Assembly: GCA_028281215.1 (NCBI GenBank)
Contig: JANQKH010000509.1
Span: forward strand, 1-9,269
Direction of reading: 5' to 3'
DNA from: Phycisphaeraceae bacterium
GTDB lineage: Bacteria > Planctomycetota > Phycisphaerae > Phycisphaerales > Phycisphaeraceae
DNA: 9,269 nt
This document shows, in pieces, positions 6,248 through 9,269 of this stretch. The position numbers and the translations under genes are program-made. Below the pieces are notes generated by a model. That model saw only the letters and a list, made by a program, of their open reading frames with translations, was not told the origin of the DNA and searched no databases. Position 1 is the first letter of the stretch. Each line of letters starts with the position of its first letter.

Positions 6248-7873
6248 ATGACCGTGACGTATTCCTTCACGCGCTGGATGTTCGCACTGGCTTTGGTGTG
6301 GACACTGATCTTGGGTTTGCAAGCCGAGGCCGCACCGACCGCCGCCACTGCCCCAACCACCAAAACTATCAAAGCCGCAGTGAAGCCGAACGTCGTGTTG
6401 ATCTATGGCGACGATGTGGGCTACGCCGACCTCGGTGTGTACGGCTCGAAGTTGATTCGGACACCGCACCTGGACCGGTTGGCCAAGGAAGGCTTGCGGT
6501 TCACGGATGGTCATTGCTCGGCGGCAACGTGCACGCCTTCGCGATTTTCCCTGCTGACGGGAATTCACGGTTTTCGTCACGGCGTGCGGATCCTGCCGCC
6601 AAACGCGCGGTTGCTGGTGCCGACGGACAAACTCACGTTGCCTAAGGTGTTCAAGAAGGCGGGCTACAAAACCGGCATCGTCGGCAAGTGGCATCTTGGG
6701 TTGGGCGAAAAGGGCAAGGACGTGAATTGGAACGGTGAGGTGAAGCCGGGGCCGATCGAGGTGGGATTCGACTATTCGTTCCTGTTGCCTTCGACGAACG
6801 ATCGTGTTCCCTGTGTTTACCTTGAAAACTATCGCGTGGTGAATCACGATCCGAACGATCCGATTCACGTCGGCAGCCGCATCGGGCCGGACAAGCGGAG
6901 CACGGTGTATCCGGACGGCAAGACGAACCGCGCGGCGATGACGTATTACGAAAGTTCGCACGGGCACAACAACAGTGTGATCAACGGCGTCGGTCGCATC
7001 GGTTACATGGCGGGCGGCAAGAAGGCGCTGTGGGACGACGAAACCATGGCGGACGTGTTTGTCGAACAGTCGAAGAAATTCATTGCCAAGCACAAAGACG
7101 AGCCGTTCTTTTTGTTTTTCAGTTCACAGGACATTCACGTGCCGCGCATGCCGCACCCGCGTTTCAAGGGCAAGAGCAAGTTGAGTTACCGCGGCGACGC
7201 GATGGTCCAACTCGACTGGTGCGCCGGCGAGATCATGAAAACGCTCGACAAGCACGGGTTAACGGAAAACACGATTGTGATTTTCTCCAGTGACAACGGG
7301 CCGGTGTATGACGACGGCTACAAGGACGGCACGACGATCAAACCGCGCAGCGGCGAGGTGGACCGCGGGCATGACGGATCGGGACCGTACAGCGGCGGGA
7401 AATATCAGATTTTGGAAGGCGGGACGCGCGTGCCGTTCATTGTGCGCTGGCCGGCGCGGATCAAGCCCGGCGTGTCGGACGCGCTGGTAAGCCAGATTGA
7501 TTTCGTTGCTTCGTTCGCGGCGATGCACGGCATCGATATCCCGAAAGACGATGCGATCGACAGCCAGAACGTGCTCAAGGCGTTGCTCGGCGACGACAAG
7601 GTCGGCAACACATACATCATCGAAGAGGCGGGCGGCCTGGCGGTGCGCAAGGGCGACTGGAAGTTTGTCGCTGGCGGCGGCAAGCGGAACAACAAAGGAA
7701 AACAAGGCAAGCAGAACAAACAAGCCAAGCCTGCGCCGGGCAAGCTTTATAACCTCAAATCAGACATCGGCGAGAAGGTCGACGTGGCGAGCAAGCATCC
7801 GGACGTGGCCAAAGCATTGTCCGAATTCATCAAGCGCACGCGCATGACGGGCTTGCGGCATCAGGATTTTTAA
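6248..7873 (+). CDS. Secreted type I (formylglycine-dependent) sulfatase
   Basis: 541 residues from the ATG at 6248 (539 if the better-spaced GTG at 6254 is used). Residues 1-28 are a signal peptide: Arg9, hydrophobic core 10-24, A-E-A cleavage. The catalytic domain starts at about 46 with PNVVLIYGDD; D55 and D56 are metal ligands. CTPSR at 95-99 is the sulfatase signature, and Cys95 is the residue an FGly-generating enzyme would convert. GKWHLG (K147, H149), the histidine of QDIHVP (H297) and SSDNG (D349, N350) supply the remaining expected active-site residues, so the enzyme looks intact. It should hydrolyse sulfate esters, probably on sulfated polysaccharides; the substrate cannot be read. 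The C-terminal LYNL...E subdomain is preceded by an unusual Lys/Gln/Asn-rich stretch (479-494). No maturase, second sulfatase or glycoside hydrolase is in view. Confidence 0.95.
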   Translation: MTVTYSFTRWMFALALVWTLILGLQAEAAPTAATAPTTKTIKAAVKPNVVLIYGDDVGYADLGVYGSKLIRTPHLDRLAKEGLRFTDGHCSAATCTPSRFSLLTGIHGFRHGVRILPPNARLLVPTDKLTLPKVFKKAGYKTGIVGKWHLGLGEKGKDVNWNGEVKPGPIEVGFDYSFLLPSTNDRVPCVYLENYRVVNHDPNDPIHVGSRIGPDKRSTVYPDGKTNRAAMTYYESSHGHNNSVINGVGRIGYMAGGKKALWDDETMADVFVEQSKKFIAKHKDEPFFLFFSSQDIHVPRMPHPRFKGKSKLSYRGDAMVQLDWCAGEIMKTLDKHGLTENTIVIFSSDNGPVYDDGYKDGTTIKPRSGEVDRGHDGSGPYSGGKYQILEGGTRVPFIVRWPARIKPGVSDALVSQIDFVASFAAMHGIDIPKDDAIDSQNVLKALLGDDKVGNTYIIEEAGGLAVRKGDWKFVAGGGKRNNKGKQGKQNKQAKPAPGKLYNLKSDIGEKVDVASKHPDVAKALSEFIKRTRMTGLRHQDF

Positions 7874-7882
7874 AAAACCGAA
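7874..7882. other. Nine-base gap between convergent stop codons
   Basis: The sulfatase TAA (7871-7873) and the globin TAG (7883-7885, minus) are separated by nine bases. There is no room for a terminator between them, so termination signals must lie inside the coding ends, transcription must overlap, or termination must be factor-dependent. Confidence 0.8.
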
Positions 7883-8254
7883 CTATCGGCCGAGCACATC
7901 ATCGCGCGTGGATTCGAGTAACGTGCCGATCTCCTGGATCAGTTCGTCGGGCACGTTCAGTTCGTTAAGGGTGGCGACGAGGTTTTCGGCGACGGCGTTG
8001 AAGTGGTCGTCGTTGAGGCCCTTGGCAACGAGGTGGGCATGCCCGTCCCGCATGTCCTTGCCGGAATATTTCACAGGCGCGCCGAACGCGAATGCGAGGA
8101 ACGCCTTCTGTTTGCCGCGCTGCTTGTCCATGTCAACGCCTTCGAACCAGAAGTTGATTCGATCGTCGGCGAGCACCTTCTGGTAGAAAATGTCGACAGC
8201 GGCGTCCAGCGCATCTTTGCCACCGATCCGTTCGTACAACGTGCTTTCACTCAT
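7883..8254 (-). CDS. Group I truncated haemoglobin (2/2 globin, TrHbN-like)
   Basis: 123 residues from the ATG at 8254, preceded by AAAGGA five bases upstream. An earlier in-frame start (8305) adds 17 residues unlike the family. The sequence follows group I truncated globins: YERIGG (7-12), FYQKVLAD (23-30), FWFEGVDM (35-42), KQ..KQ..FL (44-53), FGAP..YSG (57-65). By spacing against Mycobacterium TrHbN, Tyr24 is B10, Gln45 is E7, Gln49 is E11 and His72 (in MRDGH) is the proximal haem ligand; the B10-to-F8 distance of 48 is identical. It should bind haem and O2 or NO; NO detoxification or O2 handling is the usual proposal for the group. It is cytoplasmic, with no signal peptide. It lies downstream of the DUF1552 gene with a 144-base gap and may have its own promoter. 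Confidence 0.94.
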   Translation of the reverse strand: MSESTLYERIGGKDALDAAVDIFYQKVLADDRINFWFEGVDMDKQRGKQKAFLAFAFGAPVKYSGKDMRDGHAHLVAKGLNDDHFNAVAENLVATLNELNVPDELIQEIGTLLESTRDDVLGR

Positions 8255-8398
8255 GGTGTTCCTTTCGGCAAACCTCAAACTGCCCCGCCAAATAGAGTTG
8301 GCCATGATAGGGACACCGATATCGGGGCCGGCACCGGGTTGCCGACTAAGGGAATCCCCGACGTGTCCGGAAGTCGAACGTTAGCGGAACGAGGCGAA
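8255..8398. other. Spacer upstream of the globin gene
   Basis: 144 bases between the DUF1552 stop and the globin start, without a gene. It contains the 10-base palindrome CCGATATCGG (8316-8325), about 60 bases before the globin ATG, and one imperfect copy of the leader motif, TGTCCGGAA (8364-8372). No strong hairpin-plus-T terminator is visible for the DUF1552 gene. Confidence 0.5.
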
Positions 8399-9269
8399 TC
8401 AAGTTGGCCGCAACTGTTCCAGCCGACCGCTCGCTGAGGAAAATTTGTCCGTCTCGACGCCCATGCGTTGCAACATCGATACAAACACATTCGCCAGCGG
8501 CGGTGCGGTCTTGGGATCAAACGCCAGATGCCCCGCATGCTTGAACCCGCCGCCGGCCAGAAGCACGGGCAGGTTGCGATTGTGGTGCGATGATGCGTCG
8601 CCGAGATTAGAACCGAAGAAGACCATTGTCTTGTCAAGCAGATTGGAGTCGCCTTCCTTGTTGTCCTTCAATCGTTTGAGCAGACCGGCCAGGGCATCCA
8701 TTTGGGCGATCTCGATCAGCTTGAGTTGCTCAATCTTCTTCGGATCCTTGCCGTGATGGGAAAGGTTATGCCAACCCTGATCGACGCCCTCAATCGGCGG
8801 CGGCGTGTTGGTCGCGCCGATGAACAGCGTGATCAACCGCGTCGAATCGGTTTGGAATGCCAGGTGCGCCAGGTCGAACATCAGGTTCGTACGGCCGATG
8901 AAATCTGCTTTGTCGTCAATATCCCGCGGCGGTTTGGCGTTGACCTTCGGCTTCGGCTTGACGGTCCATTGCTCGGCCTTGTGCAGTCTGCCTTCCAACT
9001 CGCGCACCGAATTGAAATACTGATCCAACGTTTTCTGGTCCGTCTTGCCGAGTTTGCGCTGCATGTCCTTCGCCTGTTGCGAGACGATGTCCATGATCGA
9101 TTGCCCGTCCTGCAACCGCGCGACCTGCTTCTTGATCTCCTCCGGCGAACCGTCAAGGAACAACCGGGCGAACACTTCCGACGGCTTGCCTTCCGCGGGA
9201 ATCTCCACGCCGCCGCGCGTCCACGACATGCTGCGGCTGTACGACGTCGACAGCGCGAGGTAACTGAAC
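8399..9269 (-). CDS. DUF1552 (HXXSHH family) protein, C-terminal part; N-terminus beyond right edge
   Basis: The frame is open from the right edge (last whole codon 9266-9268) to TGA at 8399-8401, giving 289 residues. The ATG at 9229 is internal: upstream residues read TSYSRS before MSWTRGG, matching the conserved S-W segment of the family, whose members are usually about 430-450 residues. Visible in order are the EVFARLF segment; a helical, charged region (S-I-M-D-I...L...YF.SVRELEGRL); a Lys/Pro linker; the family motif HNLSHH (8753-8770); and GSN-G-DASSHHNRNLPVLLAGGG. DUF1552 proteins are abundant in planctomycetes, often carry a Tat-type leader and usually sit beside DUF1592/DUF1588 cytochrome-like genes. 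Their biochemical activity is not established. Neighbours beyond the right edge are not visible. Confidence 0.93.
   Translation of the reverse strand, partial: FSYLALSTSYSRSMSWTRGGVEIPAEGKPSEVFARLFLDGSPEEIKKQVARLQDGQSIMDIVSQQAKDMQRKLGKTDQKTLDQYFNSVRELEGRLHKAEQWTVKPKPKVNAKPPRDIDDKADFIGRTNLMFDLAHLAFQTDSTRLITLFIGATNTPPPIEGVDQGWHNLSHHGKDPKKIEQLKLIEIAQMDALAGLLKRLKDNKEGDSNLLDKTMVFFGSNLGDASSHHNRNLPVLLAGGGFKHAGHLAFDPKTAPPLANVFVSMLQRMGVETDKFSSASGRLEQLRPT

Noticed and set aside
6239..7093. 284-codon minus-strand reading frame
   Set aside because: It lies opposite the sulfatase catalytic core and has a His/Arg/Val-rich shadow composition.
8255..8305. N-terminal extension of the globin to 8305
   Set aside because: The extra 17 residues do not match group I globins, and AAAGGA is correctly placed for the ATG at 8254.
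1..9269. A new defence or mobile system in this window
   Set aside because: No nuclease, transposase, integrase, reverse transcriptase or toxin-antitoxin-like gene was found. The genes belong to families expected in planctomycete chromosomes.

Overview
The window looks like chromosomal DNA from a planctomycete (Planctomycetota). This rests on four things: a protein with the LEPR-XLL N-terminal motif fused to LTD and CotH modules, a DUF1552 (HXXSHH) protein, a secreted formylglycine sulfatase, and a GC-rich, loosely packed layout. No rRNA, tRNA, insertion sequence or CRISPR array was seen.

Layout. Positions 1-4314 (minus) hold most of a giant secreted modular protein. Its C-terminus runs off the left edge. 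The order is LEPR-XLL, a beta-rich N-terminal domain, three FN3-like repeats, lamin-tail domain (LTD) 1, a chitobiase-C-like domain, a CotH kinase-like domain, a second chitobiase-C-like domain, and the start of LTD 2. Upstream on the same strand is a small exported WD40 protein (4489-5481) with seven blades of exactly 43 residues. A 766-base non-coding stretch (5482-6247) separates it from a divergent sulfatase gene (6248-7873, plus). The sulfatase converges, nine bases away, on a group I truncated haemoglobin gene (7883-8254, minus). Upstream of the globin on the minus strand is the C-terminal two thirds of a DUF1552 protein (8399 to the right edge).

How the genes work together. Three of the five proteins (CotH/LTD, WD40, sulfatase) are predicted to leave the cytoplasm, and DUF1552 proteins usually do as well. 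The theme is therefore envelope or extracellular function: cell-surface scaffolding and sulfated-polysaccharide attack. The globin is cytoplasmic and probably handles O2 or NO. No pathway linking the five can be read from the sequence. They look like separate transcription units, with WD40-CotH and DUF1552-globin as possible two-gene co-transcripts.

The least explained part is the leader between the WD40 and sulfatase genes. It carries a cluster of TCCGGACA palindromes at about one-helical-turn spacing (5942-6123), a separate GATCGAC/GTCGATC dyad next to a TATGAT box (6146-6189), and a consensus TATAAT further upstream (5697-5702). This is the best candidate for undescribed regulation. I found no convincing new multi-gene system.
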